A stretch of 21,830 nucleotides of DNA from an uncultured Prevotellaceae bacterium (GTDB lineage: Bacteria > Bacteroidota > Bacteroidia > Bacteroidales > Bacteroidaceae), in assembly GCA_900315105.1 (NCBI GenBank), contig OMXX01000062.1:1-21830 (forward strand), given 5' to 3'. The stretch's first letter is position 1, and each line of letters starts with the position of its first letter. Below the pieces are notes generated by a model that was not told where the DNA came from, did no database searches, and was given only the letters and a program-made list of their open reading frames with translations. Below are positions 1 to 8,111 of this stretch, piece by piece. The position numbers and the translations under genes were made by a program.

Positions 1-44
1 ATCGAGATGCGGTCTTCTTTCTTGTAAAAGGTTCGTTGTTTCAT
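1..44 (-). CDS. 5' end of a gene running off the left edge, product uncertain
   Basis: Reading leftward from an ATG at 42-44 gives an open frame to the window edge, MKQRTFYKKEDRIS. It lies 41 bp downstream of the final stop of the broken lipoprotein gene, on the same strand. The basic, aromatic start with a KEDRIS motif resembles the N-terminus of the ribonuclease P protein component (typically F.KEERL.S), but 14 residues cannot prove it, so no symbol is given. No TAnnTTTG promoter is visible just upstream; it may be read from upstream transcription or from a weaker promoter. Confidence 0.4.
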   Translation of the reverse strand, partial: MKQRTFYKKEDRIS

Positions 45-56
45 TTTTTATACTTT

Positions 57-85
57 AATTGGTTTGAGAAAAGTGTAAACCAATT
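57..85. repeat. Perfect 9-bp inverted repeat between two leftward genes
   Basis: AATTGGTTT at 57-65 is exactly complementary to AAACCAATT at 77-85, with an 11-nt loop. The hairpin begins immediately after the final stop (86-88) of the broken lipoprotein frame and ends 12 bp before the start at 44. It could be a weak terminator (no clear T tract follows on the minus strand), an operator, or a 5' leader structure for the gene at the edge. The role is inference; the symmetry is directly visible. Confidence 0.5.
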
Positions 86-544
86 TCAGTATAAGACATC
101 ATATTTTTTTATCGGACGGCAATATTTAAGAGTATATCCAGGAGCATCGTATGCTTCTGCATCAAGTTCAAGTATTCCATCCTTGAATACGTAGCCGTAT
201 GTCAAGAATCCTCAAGATATGCCGTGCCTTGGTTTGCTTGAGTATATTGATTTCTCTATGTCTGCGAAATTATATTGCCGTGTGCCTGTTGGGATAGGTT
301 GCTGGTCTTTTCTTTTATTCTTTATTAGCATATCTCCATTTGGGGTGAATGTGATGGTTATCTCGCCTTCCTTGTATTCTTTATAACCGCCCCATCCGTC
401 TGAAGCACCCACCAGATACCATGTTCCGATAATTTCTGATTTTCCTGCATTGTTGTCATCATCATCGTTGCTACAACTGCTAAGGCATGTCAAGCTTAAT
501 AGCAGCAAACTCATCAATAGAAACGCTTTTGTTCTCATATTCAT
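86..544 (-). pseudogene. Small lipoprotein gene interrupted by an in-frame TGA
   Basis: An ATG at 542-544 (alternative 536-538) opens a lipoprotein: a hydrophobic signal, a lipobox LSSC with Cys24, then SNDDDD, an acidic stretch like the surface-export signal of Bacteroidetes lipoproteins. The body (EIIGTWYLVG, ITITFTPNGD) looks like the lipocalin-like small lipoproteins of this phylum. The frame meets TGA at 212-214 after 110 residues but continues open in the same frame for 41 more sensible codons (GFLTYGYVFKDGILELD, then GYTLKY) to a second TGA at 86-88. A Trp codon changed to TGA would restore about 152 residues. It could be a real nonsense mutation, a sequencing error, or a functional truncated form. 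A consensus-like promoter lies at 622-650. Confidence 0.75.
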
Positions 545-621
545 TTTGTATGGTTTTAGAATTGTTTATATGCATATAATGCACGAGATGAAGAAACCTT
601 GCATCAGAATTTCATTTTTCG

Positions 622-650
622 CAAATTATTGCACTTGCATTAAATAGCAA
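622..650 (-). promoter_or_regulatory. Probable promoter of the small lipoprotein gene
   Basis: On the minus strand TTG (648-650), a 19-bp spacer and TAATTTG (622-628) approximate the Bacteroidetes TTG/TAnnTTTG pattern, one T short in the -7 box. It sits about 80 bp upstream of the ATG at 544 and just downstream of the fumarase terminator, so it would start an independent transcript. Confidence 0.45.
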
Positions 651-653
651 GAA

Positions 654-694
654 AAATCCCCTGCTCAATCCTATCCGGAAAGAGCAAGGGATTT
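654..694 (-). terminator. Rho-independent terminator after fumarase
   Basis: The arms 654-666 and 682-694 form a 13-bp stem with a single C/A mismatch (GGGATTT pairs with AAATCCC; TGCTC with GAGCA), loop 15 nt. On the minus strand the stem runs into TTTTTC, the expected U tract. It lies about 45 bp past the fumarase stop codon. A second small hairpin (CCTTCCC, TTT, GGGAAGG at 709-725) lies between the stop and this terminator. Confidence 0.75.
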
Positions 695-738
695 ATTCTA
701 TATAACATCCTTCCCTTTGGGAAGGTTTGGTTAGGCTT

Positions 739-2358
739 TTAAATCTGCTTGAAGAAGTCGTTGCCCTTATCATCAACGAGGATGAATGCAGGGAAGTCAA
801 CAACGTCAATCTTCCAAACAGCCTCCATGCCAAGCTCTGGGTACTCTACGCACTCAATGCTCTTGATGTTGCTTGAAGAAAGGAATGCAGCCACACCACC
901 GATAGAACCGAGGTAGAAGCCCTTGTGATCCTTACAAGCATCGGTAACAACCTGTGAACGGTTACCCTTGGCAATCATTACCATTGAACCGCCGTTGTCC
1001 ATGAACTCGTAAACGTATGGATCCATACGACCGGCTGTTGTTGGGCCCATAGAACCGCAAGGCATGCCCTGTGGAGTCTTTGCAGGACCAGCGTAGAGAA
1101 CTGGGTGATCCTTGAAATACTGTGGCATACCCTCGCCAGCATCAAGACGTGCCTTGATCTTAGCGTGTGCGATGTCACGGGCAACAATGATAGTACCTGT
1201 GAGGTTCACACGTGTAGAAACAGGGTACTTGCTCAGCTCCTTGCAGATGTCAGCCATTGGCTGGTTGATGTTGATGTTGATTGCATCGCCCTCGCCTGCC
1301 TGACGGAGTGACTCTGGGATAAGCTCGTATGGTTTGTCGTCCATCTTCTCAATCCAGATACCATCAGCATTGATCTTTGCCTTGATGTTACGGTCGGCAG
1401 AACATGATACGCCGAGACCGATAGGGCAGGATGCACCGTGACGTGGAAGACGTACTACGCGAACATCGTGTGCGAATGCCTTACCGCCAAACTGAGCACC
1501 GAAGCCAATCTTACGAGCCTCTTCGAGAAGCTGCTTCTCAAGCTCGATGTCACGGAATGCGCGACCAGTCTCGTCACCTGTTGTTGGGAGGCTGTCATAG
1601 TACTTTGTAGAAGCGAGCTTAACGGTCAGAAGGTTCTTCTCAGCAGAAGTACCGCCGATAACGAATGCGATATGATAAGGAGGGCAGGCTGCTGTGCCGA
1701 GGCTCTTCATCTTCTCAACGAGGAAAGGAACGAGAGTGCCAGGGTTCTGGATACGTGCCTTAGTCTCCTGATAGAGGTATGACTTGTTGGCTGAACCACC
1801 ACCCTTTACTACGCAGAGGAACTTGTATTCCATGCCCTGAGTTGCCTCGATGTCAATCTGTGCAGGGAGGTTGCAACGTGTGTTCACCTCGTCGTACATA
1901 TTGAGAGGTGCGTTCTGAGAATAGCGGAGGTTATCGTTTGTGTAAGTGTTGTATACACCCTTAGCCAGAGGCTCTTCGTCCTCGAAGCCAGTCCAAACCT
2001 GCTGTCCCTTCTCTGCGTGGATGATAGCAGTACCTGTGTCCTGACAGAATGGGAGCTGACCCTTGCATGCAACTTCAGCGTTGCGGAGCATGGTGAGGGC
2101 AACGTACTTGTCGTTGTCGGTAGCCTCAGGGTCGTTGAGTATAGCAGCAACCTGCTTGTTGTGCTCACGACGGAGCATGAAGTTCACGTCGTGGAATGCC
2201 TGTGTTGTAAGAAGCTCAAGAGCCTCTGGTGAAACCTTCAGGATCTTGTTTCCCTCGAAGTCACCAACTGAAACGCCTTCCTTTGAGATAAGGCGATACT
2301 CTGTCTTGTCCTCGCCAAGCTGGAACATTGGCGCGTACTTGAATTCTGGATTTGCCAT
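739..2358 (-). CDS. Class I fumarate hydratase (iron-sulfur fumarase)
   Basis: This enzyme interconverts fumarate and (S)-malate in the cytoplasm, serving the branched TCA cycle; in anaerobic Bacteroidales it typically runs toward fumarate for fumarate reductase and succinate formation (family knowledge). The 539-aa length matches the single-chain FumA/FumB type rather than the two-subunit form. Three cysteines match the [4Fe-4S] ligands of E. coli FumA: Cys105 in FCQDTGT, Cys225 in AACPPY and Cys319 in VSCSADRN. The N-terminal part carries the cluster domain; the C-terminal beta domain begins near residue 370, with the [11 protein letters not shown] motif at 438-448. The start [10 protein letters not shown] follows an A/T-rich leader without a Shine-Dalgarno site. 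It is flanked by its own terminator and by a separate lipoprotein gene, so it is probably monocistronic. Confidence 0.96.
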   Translation of the reverse strand: MANPEFKYAPMFQLGEDKTEYRLISKEGVSVGDFEGNKILKVSPEALELLTTQAFHDVNFMLRREHNKQVAAILNDPEATDNDKYVALTMLRNAEVACKGQLPFCQDTGTAIIHAEKGQQVWTGFEDEEPLAKGVYNTYTNDNLRYSQNAPLNMYDEVNTRCNLPAQIDIEATQGMEYKFLCVVKGGGSANKSYLYQETKARIQNPGTLVPFLVEKMKSLGTAACPPYHIAFVIGGTSAEKNLLTVKLASTKYYDSLPTTGDETGRAFRDIELEKQLLEEARKIGFGAQFGGKAFAHDVRVVRLPRHGASCPIGLGVSCSADRNIKAKINADGIWIEKMDDKPYELIPESLRQAGEGDAINININQPMADICKELSKYPVSTRVNLTGTIIVARDIAHAKIKARLDAGEGMPQYFKDHPVLYAGPAKTPQGMPCGSMGPTTAGRMDPYVYEFMDNGGSMVMIAKGNRSQVVTDACKDHKGFYLGSIGGVAAFLSSSNIKSIECVEYPELGMEAVWKIDVVDFPAFILVDDKGNDFFKQI

Positions 2359-2414
2359 AATGTTTTTTATAATTTTACAAATTACTTTGTTACTTATTGG
2401 GGTTAATCATAAAC

Positions 2415-2471
2415 TACAAATTACGAATTACGTGGTTACAGCAATAGTAACTTGGTAATTCGTAATTTGTA
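2415..2471. repeat. 57-bp hairpin between fumarase and a lipoprotein gene
   Basis: A 17-bp perfect inverted repeat (2415-2431 with 2455-2471) encloses a second 5-bp stem GTTAC/GTAAC (2435-2439 and 2447-2451). The arms are built of heptamers (AATTACG twice; GTAATTC, GTAATTT, GTAAATT). It lies 19 bp after the stop of the leftward lipoprotein gene and upstream of fumarase, so it may act as that gene's terminator. It also resembles the short palindromic intergenic repeats common in this group. A further ACAAATTAC copy occurs at 2377-2385. Confidence 0.7.
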
Positions 2472-2490
2472 AATTATAATTATAGAGTGT

Positions 2491-3297
2491 TTACTTCAGG
2501 AATGCTGCGCGTGAAGCCTCAATCTGCTCCTTAGAAGCAGCAAGCTCCTTCTTGAAGTCAGCAAGAGTGATTGCGTTGAGGTTCTTCAGTGGGTTGAGAG
2601 CCTCTGCAACACCTACAATCTGTGGATCATAAACTGAGAGCTGCTCAATAGCGTCAATGATGCAGAATACACGGAATGTGATGTTAGCAACCTGCTCGTC
2701 AGTATAGCCAGCGCAGAACTTCTCAACGTTCTGTGACATTACATACACAGTTTCAACTGTTGCAGCACTGGTCATGATCCAGTAGAAGTTGATACGTCCC
2801 TCAGCTTCCATTTCCTTGTAGAGCACCTTATTAATCTCTGCGTTTGTCTTTGCCTCGTTAGCCTTCTTGATAGCAGGATCGTTGATTTCTGACATGAGCT
2901 TTGAGGTAGCCTCGTCATAGTGGCTGATATCCATGTCATAGAGAGCTGCTATTTCCTTGTCGGCTGTAAGCATGGCAAGAATTGCATATTTCTGAGCGAT
3001 TGATGTAGCATTGGCACTTACCGCAGGAGAGAGCAGATAAGTAGGCTTAACCTTCTTCTCTTCAGCAGTGAGCTTGATCTTTCCTGCCTTGATGTTCTCC
3101 TCGATAGCAGCAAACTGCTTCTCGTTGATTTGTGTTGAGAGACTGTCGAGGTGCATTTTTACAGAAGCCTCGAGCTGAGCCTGCTCAAATGTCTTAGTTG
3201 TGTCCTGATCGGCAACTTCCTGCTGTGGCTTAGAACCACCGCAAGATGCAAGTACCATAGCAGCGAATGCTACGATTGCGAGAGTGAATTTCTTCAT
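2491..3297 (-). CDS. Lipoprotein of unknown function, helical
   Basis: A 268-aa protein with a clear lipoprotein signal: MKKFTLAIVAFAAMVLASC, lipobox LASC with Cys19, followed by GGSKPQQE. The mature part is rich in Ala, Glu and Lys and looks almost entirely alpha-helical (residues 35-90 and 120-268), with no motif I recognise and no obvious catalytic pattern. It is probably anchored in the outer membrane facing the periplasm, as no acidic surface-export signal follows the cysteine. It has its own consensus promoter at 3412-3440 and a long structured 5' leader of about 110 nt. The neat codon use and strong promoter suggest good expression. Function is not assigned. Confidence 0.9.
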   Translation of the reverse strand: MKKFTLAIVAFAAMVLASCGGSKPQQEVADQDTTKTFEQAQLEASVKMHLDSLSTQINEKQFAAIEENIKAGKIKLTAEEKKVKPTYLLSPAVSANATSIAQKYAILAMLTADKEIAALYDMDISHYDEATSKLMSEINDPAIKKANEAKTNAEINKVLYKEMEAEGRINFYWIMTSAATVETVYVMSQNVEKFCAGYTDEQVANITFRVFCIIDAIEQLSVYDPQIVGVAEALNPLKNLNAITLADFKKELAASKEQIEASRAAFLK

Positions 3298-3354
3298 AAT
3301 GATTTGGTTTTTATTATTATGTTTTTTGTATTTACGAAATATTCAATGGTTTCG

Positions 3355-3393
3355 GGTGCCGGTAGCTATGTGACATAGCTGACCGCTAACACC
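3355..3393 (-). promoter_or_regulatory. Structured 5' leader hairpin of the 268-aa lipoprotein gene
   Basis: Between the promoter (3412-3440) and the ATG (3297), the leader can fold into a long hairpin: GGTG with CACC, CGGT with ACCG, and a 7-bp perfect core AGCTATG/CATAGCT with a 3-nt loop (core 3364-3380). No riboswitch class is recognised. It could stabilise the mRNA or regulate it; the structure is seen, the role is inferred. Confidence 0.5.
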
Positions 3394-3411
3394 TATCCCC
3401 CAATTTAGGTG

Positions 3412-3440
3412 CAAAGATAATAAAATATTTTATAATTCAA
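3412..3440 (-). promoter_or_regulatory. Promoter of the 268-aa lipoprotein gene
   Basis: Minus-strand TTG (3438-3440), 18-bp spacer, TATCTTTG (3412-3419), followed by CACC. This is a full match to the Bacteroidetes -33/-7 consensus. Predicted start of transcription is near 3408, giving a leader of about 110 nt. Confidence 0.75.
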
Positions 3441-3496
3441 CAAAAATATCGGAAAAATCTGATAAAGTATAGTTATTTTCCTTAATATTCCTGTTA

Positions 3497-6403
3497 TTAT
3501 TCTTTCCTCAGATAACGGGCAGGACGGTCGGAGTAGAGCATAATTGCGGCAATAATACTCATCAGCAACAGGATGGCGATGTTGAATTTCAGAGTCGGAA
3601 TCTCGGTGCTGCCTATTACCTTTACGGAGCTATAGAACGGAGCACGGCCGTTGTTAGAGAGCGGTGTGAGGTATATGAAACCGGCTCTTGGCACGATATA
3701 GCCGTCTATGATGTCGTGAGTATGCTTGGTGTCGGCATTGATGCAGAAGTTTTCGAGCTGCTTGTTGTAGTGCTCCTTCTTCATCTTCAGGAATTCGTCC
3801 TTTCCGATTTTGTTGACTATGGACATGACTATCTTGTCCTCTTTCAGAGTTGCCTTGTTGCATCTGTTGGAAAGGGTGTCGTCGGCTTCATCAGTATAGG
3901 CACGGAGTGACTTATATGAATAGTCGCCAGAGTACGGCTTTAGGTTGCATACTTTGGATAGGGTAGGGAGTGCTTTCTTTATCACGTCCATGTGTTCGGG
4001 TTTCACTTCCTCACCTTTTGTCATCTCATCGTGCATAGTCTCAAGCTGTGACTGTACCTCATAGAGATAGGCAAACAGATAGTACTGAGCCTCGTATTTC
4101 TCTCTCTGGATATCAAACAGCGGAGCCTCGTATTCGTTGTCCTTGAACTGTGTTACGGATAATGCCTCGTATGCCCATCGTGAAGGTATCACGTCGCCTA
4201 TTACTGGCACGTTTCCTGTTGTGCTTTTCGGTGTGAGGTCAGAGAAACTGACAACGAGTCCGCAAAGCATAATCTGTGGAATGAGCAGTATCGGGATGCT
4301 GATATAGATAGCCACGACGCTATTGAGGCTTTGTGACAACAGTAATCCGATAAGCGAGGACAGGAATGCTGCAAGGAACAACAGTCCCCACCACACGAAG
4401 AATACGTCGTGTAGCTCCATAATCATGTTTCCCACGCATACGAACAGCAGGGTTTGAAGCAGGGTGACACCTGCCATAAAGGCTATCTTGCTTGAGATAT
4501 AGCTGGCATAAGACAGGCTCAGGAACTTCTCGCGTTTCAAAAGCGCCCTGTCCTTGATAATCTCTACTGCCGAACCGCTCATACCTATGAATATGGCTAC
4601 TATCACGGCCATGAACAGATAGGACACAAGGTTCTTGTTCTCCATCACAGAATAGCCTTCCAATGGGGCATAGTGGGTTAGCGATGCACAGATGGCCGCA
4701 AGCAACGGTGCCTCAAGGAATGTGATGAGGAGATACTGGAGATTGGTTATCTTGGTGCGGAAATTACGCTGTAGCTGTATGGCAAACTGATGTATAACTC
4801 CCGGTCTCTTCTGGTCGGTAGGAGGTACATCTGCCTTTCTTGGCTCTTTCAGAGGTTTCTTTTTCTTTCTCCATTTCAAGTATGTCTCGTGCCATTCCTG
4901 CGGAGTAACCTTTCTCTCTTCCTTCATCCTACCGCTCTCATCGAGGGCTTTCTCGTCGATGATGTTGAGTATAATCTCCGGATTCACGTTTCCGCAAGTA
5001 GGACATGTGCTTGTGTTGGCGTCGGCATAGTTTGCTGCCGTCTTGAAATACGTGATGGCATCAATAGGGTTGCCGTCGAACACTGGATATCCGCCTTTGT
5101 CCAGTATCCAAAGTCTGTCGAACAGCTTATATACGTCGGATGAAGGCTGGTGGATGTTGATGATGACGAGCTTGCCTTTGTATGTCAACTCCTTGAGGAT
5201 GTTGATTACATTCTCAGTATCGACGGAGGATAGTCCGGAAGTAGGCTCGTCGAGGAACAGGATTGCCGGCTCTCGGATAAGCTCGAGGGCGATATTCAGT
5301 CGTTTTCTCTGTCCTCCTGATATGTATTTGTTTATGGCGCTGCCTACCTTCAGGTCGCAAGCACCGTCAAGTCCGAGCTGACGCAGAACCACCAGGACAC
5401 GCCTGTGGATTTCGGCATCGTTCATACCCTCGAAGCACAGTTTTGCCGTGTACCATAGGTTCTGATATACGGTAAGCTCTTCTACGAGGAGGTCGTCCTG
5501 TGGCACGAAACCTATCAGTTCTTTCGCTCCCGCCTCTAAGATGTTGTGCCCATTGATGGTGATGGTTCCGCTTTGCGGAAACAAAGTGCCGTTGAGCAAT
5601 GACATCAATGTGGATTTGCCTGTTCCGCTACCGCCCATTACAGCCACAAGCTCACCGCTGTGGAGCGTGAAACTGAAATTGTGTATTCCGTTCTCGCTGT
5701 TTGGGAAGTGGAAGTCAATGTCACGTCCGCAGAACTCCACCTCGTTGCCTGTGTCCTGCTTTGAATAGAGGGCCTTGGCGGTAGAATAGTATAGTCGTGT
5801 ACCTGTACGTACATTCTTCACCACGCTACTCTGTGCCCATGTCTGGAAGGTCTCTGGCAGGACAGGCACATCGTCCATGAGTATCGTGTCATTTCCCGTA
5901 TAGGTGAGCTGTATTCTGTTGAAGTGAGGCATCCAGAAGGTCGTTATGTGACCGTCGATTCCCGGAACCTCAATCCTGCGTACAAGTTTTGATTCTTTGT
6001 CTCCCACAAAATCGCAGAAGGCAAGGAATATCTCATGGCTTACCCCGAAAATGCTTGCTGTTGTCTGGAAAAGTTCGTCGTCGGCAAGATATCCGAGTTC
6101 GTCGTTTACACAAAATTGCATCAGACGCAATAGGAACAGAGCCTGTTCCTCTGTGGATAGGTTTGCCTGAATCTTAGTACACACATCCTTGATGATAGCC
6201 TCCTTGTCAATATCAGGAGAACTGTCATAGAGGTCTCTTAGAGTCTCGTATATCGTGATGAAGTTCTCGGTATCGCGGATACCGAAATGACGTGCAAGAT
6301 AGTTGTGAAGCTTCCGTTTGGAAACCTCAATATCCACGCAATCCCTTGCTCCGAAGAGGGCAAAGAGATTAGTGAGACCTGCAAGGATAGTATCGTTTAC
6401 CAT
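3497..6403 (-). CDS. ABC transporter, ABCG-like ATPase and permease in one chain with extra N-terminal domain
   Basis: A 968-aa inner-membrane protein, probably an ABC-2 type exporter; substrate unknown. Residues 1-140 form a helical, acidic domain resembling TerB/DjlA-like domains, then a linker of about 100 residues (141-225). The ATPase has Walker A GGSGTGKST (257-265), Q-loop PQDD (301), signature ISGGQ (361-365), Walker B ILFLDEP (381-387, D385/E386) and H-loop His418. The ISGGQRKR and EPTSGLSS wording is typical of the ABCG group. A CPTC pair occurs at 467-470. The permease follows: membrane segments near 555-575, 593-612, 636-660, 668-692 and 697-720, then a soluble stretch of about 200 residues (740-938) before a last segment (940-957). 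It starts at ATG 6401-6403, about 190 bp after hflX on the same strand, with no obvious promoter of its own. Confidence 0.93.
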   Translation of the reverse strand: MVNDTILAGLTNLFALFGARDCVDIEVSKRKLHNYLARHFGIRDTENFITIYETLRDLYDSSPDIDKEAIIKDVCTKIQANLSTEEQALFLLRLMQFCVNDELGYLADDELFQTTASIFGVSHEIFLAFCDFVGDKESKLVRRIEVPGIDGHITTFWMPHFNRIQLTYTGNDTILMDDVPVLPETFQTWAQSSVVKNVRTGTRLYYSTAKALYSKQDTGNEVEFCGRDIDFHFPNSENGIHNFSFTLHSGELVAVMGGSGTGKSTLMSLLNGTLFPQSGTITINGHNILEAGAKELIGFVPQDDLLVEELTVYQNLWYTAKLCFEGMNDAEIHRRVLVVLRQLGLDGACDLKVGSAINKYISGGQRKRLNIALELIREPAILFLDEPTSGLSSVDTENVINILKELTYKGKLVIINIHQPSSDVYKLFDRLWILDKGGYPVFDGNPIDAITYFKTAANYADANTSTCPTCGNVNPEIILNIIDEKALDESGRMKEERKVTPQEWHETYLKWRKKKKPLKEPRKADVPPTDQKRPGVIHQFAIQLQRNFRTKITNLQYLLITFLEAPLLAAICASLTHYAPLEGYSVMENKNLVSYLFMAVIVAIFIGMSGSAVEIIKDRALLKREKFLSLSYASYISSKIAFMAGVTLLQTLLFVCVGNMIMELHDVFFVWWGLLFLAAFLSSLIGLLLSQSLNSVVAIYISIPILLIPQIMLCGLVVSFSDLTPKSTTGNVPVIGDVIPSRWAYEALSVTQFKDNEYEAPLFDIQREKYEAQYYLFAYLYEVQSQLETMHDEMTKGEEVKPEHMDVIKKALPTLSKVCNLKPYSGDYSYKSLRAYTDEADDTLSNRCNKATLKEDKIVMSIVNKIGKDEFLKMKKEHYNKQLENFCINADTKHTHDIIDGYIVPRAGFIYLTPLSNNGRAPFYSSVKVIGSTEIPTLKFNIAILLLMSIIAAIMLYSDRPARYLRKE

Positions 6404-6425
6404 ATTAATATTTATAAATGAGTCG

Positions 6426-6590
6426 GCCCTTCACCTGCCCTGTGGGCATCCTCTCCCCAAGGGGCGAGGAGGAAGTTACATTTGTTCGCGATGGAGGAAC
6501 GCTATGGTTTTTGACGATAAGTCATGATTAAAAATACTAACTTTTCCCTCGCCCCTTGGGGAGAGGGTGTCCGTAGGACGGGTGAGGGGC
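6426..6590. repeat. Pair of inverted 44-bp REP-like repeats between hflX and the ABC transporter
   Basis: The left arm 6426-6469 and right arm 6547-6590 are reverse complements over 44 bp with 7 differences, all transitions. Each arm contains two small palindromes: CTCCCC AAG GGGCGAG and a second stem that reads GCCC/GGGC in one copy and GTCC/GGAC in the other, a compensatory change. The right arm begins 2 bp after the hflX stop codon, so it probably ends or protects the hflX transcript. Between the arms is about 77 bp with no gene. I recognise this GC-rich type as a dispersed intergenic repeat of gut Bacteroidales. Confidence 0.85.
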
Positions 6591-6592
6591 TG

Positions 6593-7894
6593 TTAATAAT
6601 CCCCATACAGGAAATCATTATATGGGTATTTCTGCACGTGTAATTCACGCACTTTCTTGTAAATCGTGTCTCTGAACTCGTCGATGTTTATCTTCTCCTT
6701 GGCAGAGATGAACAGACAGCCGAAGTTATTAGGATTGGTGTTCTCGTTGACCTTTGCCATCCATGTGCGCTTTAGGTCGTCGAGTGAAATCTCGTTCTTC
6801 TTCACAGGGGTGAGGTCGTCTTCCTCTTTCTCTGTCCATGTGTAGGCGTCAATCTTGTTGAAGACAATCATTGAAGGCTTGTCGGCACATTCAAGGTCGC
6901 CCAGAGTCTTTTCTACAACCTTTATCTGGTCTTCGAAATCAGGATGGGAGATATCCACCACGTGAAGAAGAAGGTCAGCCTCTCTTGTCTCGTCAAGCGT
7001 TGACTTGAATGAATCCACGAGGTCGGTAGGCAGCTTTCTGATGAATCCTACGGTATCTGCCAATAGGAATGGAAGATTATCTACCACAACCTTTCTTACC
7101 GTTGTATCGAGTGTGGCAAAGAGCTTGTTCTCTGCAAATACCTCACTCTTTGCAAGCATATTCATAATGGTTGACTTGCCCACGTTGGTATATCCGACTA
7201 GAGCCACGCGGATAAGTCGGCCTCTGTTCTTGCGCTGTGTTGTCTTCTGCTTGTCTATTTCCGCAAGTCTCTGCTTCAGAAGGCTCATTCTTCCGAGAAT
7301 GATACGGCGGTCCATCTCAAGCTGAGTCTCACCAGGACCACGAAGTCCTACGGAACCCTTACCGCCACCAGAACCTGAGCCGCCGCCCTGACGCTCAAGG
7401 TGAGTCCAAAGGCGTTGGAGTCGTGGAAGCATATAGCGGTATTGTGCCAGTTCCACCTGCGTCTTGGCGTTGGCGGTCTGGGCACGCATAGCGAATATGT
7501 CAAGGATAAGACTCGTTCTGTCGAGTATCTTCACCTTGAGTTCCGCTTCTATGTTGCGAAGCTGTTTTGCCGAAAGTTCGTCATCGAAAATCACCATACC
7601 GACCTCTTCCCATGGAGTTCCGTCGGGATGTACGTCCTCGTTCTCCACGTGGTCTTCGCATTCCTCTATATATGCGCGAATCTCCTCAAGTTTTCCCGTT
7701 CCTACATAGGTTACGCTGCTTGGACCATTCACTCTCTGCGTGAATCTCTTCAGTACCTTTGCGCCGGCTGTGTCGGCAAGAAACTCAAGTTCGTCAAGAT
7801 ATTCGGTCGTTTTAGCCTCATTTTGGTTGGGAGTGATGAGGCCTACGAGTACGGCAGTTTCTGTTTTAGCTTCAGATATTACGAATTCTTTCAT
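6593..7894 (-). CDS. hflX: GTPase HflX
   Basis: HflX is a ribosome-associated GTPase of the Obg-HflX group that splits or rescues stalled 70S ribosomes under stress (family knowledge). I choose the ATG at 7892-7894 (MKEFVISEAK, 433 aa) rather than the in-frame ATG 105 bp upstream, because the consensus promoter at 7903-7932 lies between them. The N-terminal HflX domain contains YVGTGKLEEI (63-72) and DELSAKQLRNIE (105-116). A Gly-rich hinge (169-184) leads to LRGPGETQLE (184-193). The G domain has G1 GYTNVGKST (234-242), G3 DTVG (280-283), G4 NKID (346-349) and G5 SAK (397-399). The leader would be only a few nucleotides long. The gene is transcribed away from the OmpA-domain lipoprotein. Confidence 0.96.
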   Translation of the reverse strand: MKEFVISEAKTETAVLVGLITPNQNEAKTTEYLDELEFLADTAGAKVLKRFTQRVNGPSSVTYVGTGKLEEIRAYIEECEDHVENEDVHPDGTPWEEVGMVIFDDELSAKQLRNIEAELKVKILDRTSLILDIFAMRAQTANAKTQVELAQYRYMLPRLQRLWTHLERQGGGSGSGGGKGSVGLRGPGETQLEMDRRIILGRMSLLKQRLAEIDKQKTTQRKNRGRLIRVALVGYTNVGKSTIMNMLAKSEVFAENKLFATLDTTVRKVVVDNLPFLLADTVGFIRKLPTDLVDSFKSTLDETREADLLLHVVDISHPDFEDQIKVVEKTLGDLECADKPSMIVFNKIDAYTWTEKEEDDLTPVKKNEISLDDLKRTWMAKVNENTNPNNFGCLFISAKEKINIDEFRDTIYKKVRELHVQKYPYNDFLYGDY

Positions 7895-7902
7895 GTTGGT
7901 TG

Positions 7903-7932
7903 CAAAGATACAAAATAAATTCCGAAACTCAA
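7903..7932 (-). promoter_or_regulatory. hflX promoter giving a near-leaderless mRNA
   Basis: Minus-strand TTTG (TTG at 7930-7932), 19-bp spacer and TATCTTTG (7903-7910) match the consensus fully. Only 8 nt separate the -7 box from the ATG at 7894, so transcription should begin about 3-6 nt before the start codon. This also fixes the start codon of hflX. Confidence 0.8.
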
Positions 7933-8059
7933 AAATATATTTCGCAATAATTCTGCTTTTATGCCATAAGGGTATGTTAATGATTAAAAAACTATGCATT
8001 TCGTGGTTAAAATAAATTAAACGTAATCGTCTTTTTTCCTTTTTCTCATGTCATATCGG

Positions 8060-8067
8060 TATCTTTG
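8060..8067 (+). promoter_or_regulatory. -7 box of the OmpA-domain lipoprotein gene
   Basis: TATCTTTG followed by CACC, a full -7 match, 44 bp upstream of the ATG at 8112. The -33 region is a T-rich tract (8031-8050) without a clear TTG. Predicted leader is about 40 nt, A-rich (AAAATAAAAATTAAAGG), with no Shine-Dalgarno site. Confidence 0.7.
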
Positions 8068-8111
8068 CACCGTAAAATTGTAACAAAAATAAAAATTAAA
8101 GGTAAAACAGG

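Noticed and set aside
86..544. Stop-codon reassignment or selenocysteine insertion to explain the in-frame TGA
   Set aside because: TGA ends ruvX, the TPR gene, the holin-like gene and the first DUF4424-like gene; no SECIS-like structure was recognised.
1438..1782. Plus-strand open frame inside fumarase
   Set aside because: It is the antisense shadow of a strongly conserved enzyme, with no promoter or start context of its own.
7895..7999. N-terminal extension of HflX by 35 residues
   Set aside because: The extension crosses the hflX promoter and has no HflX-like sequence.
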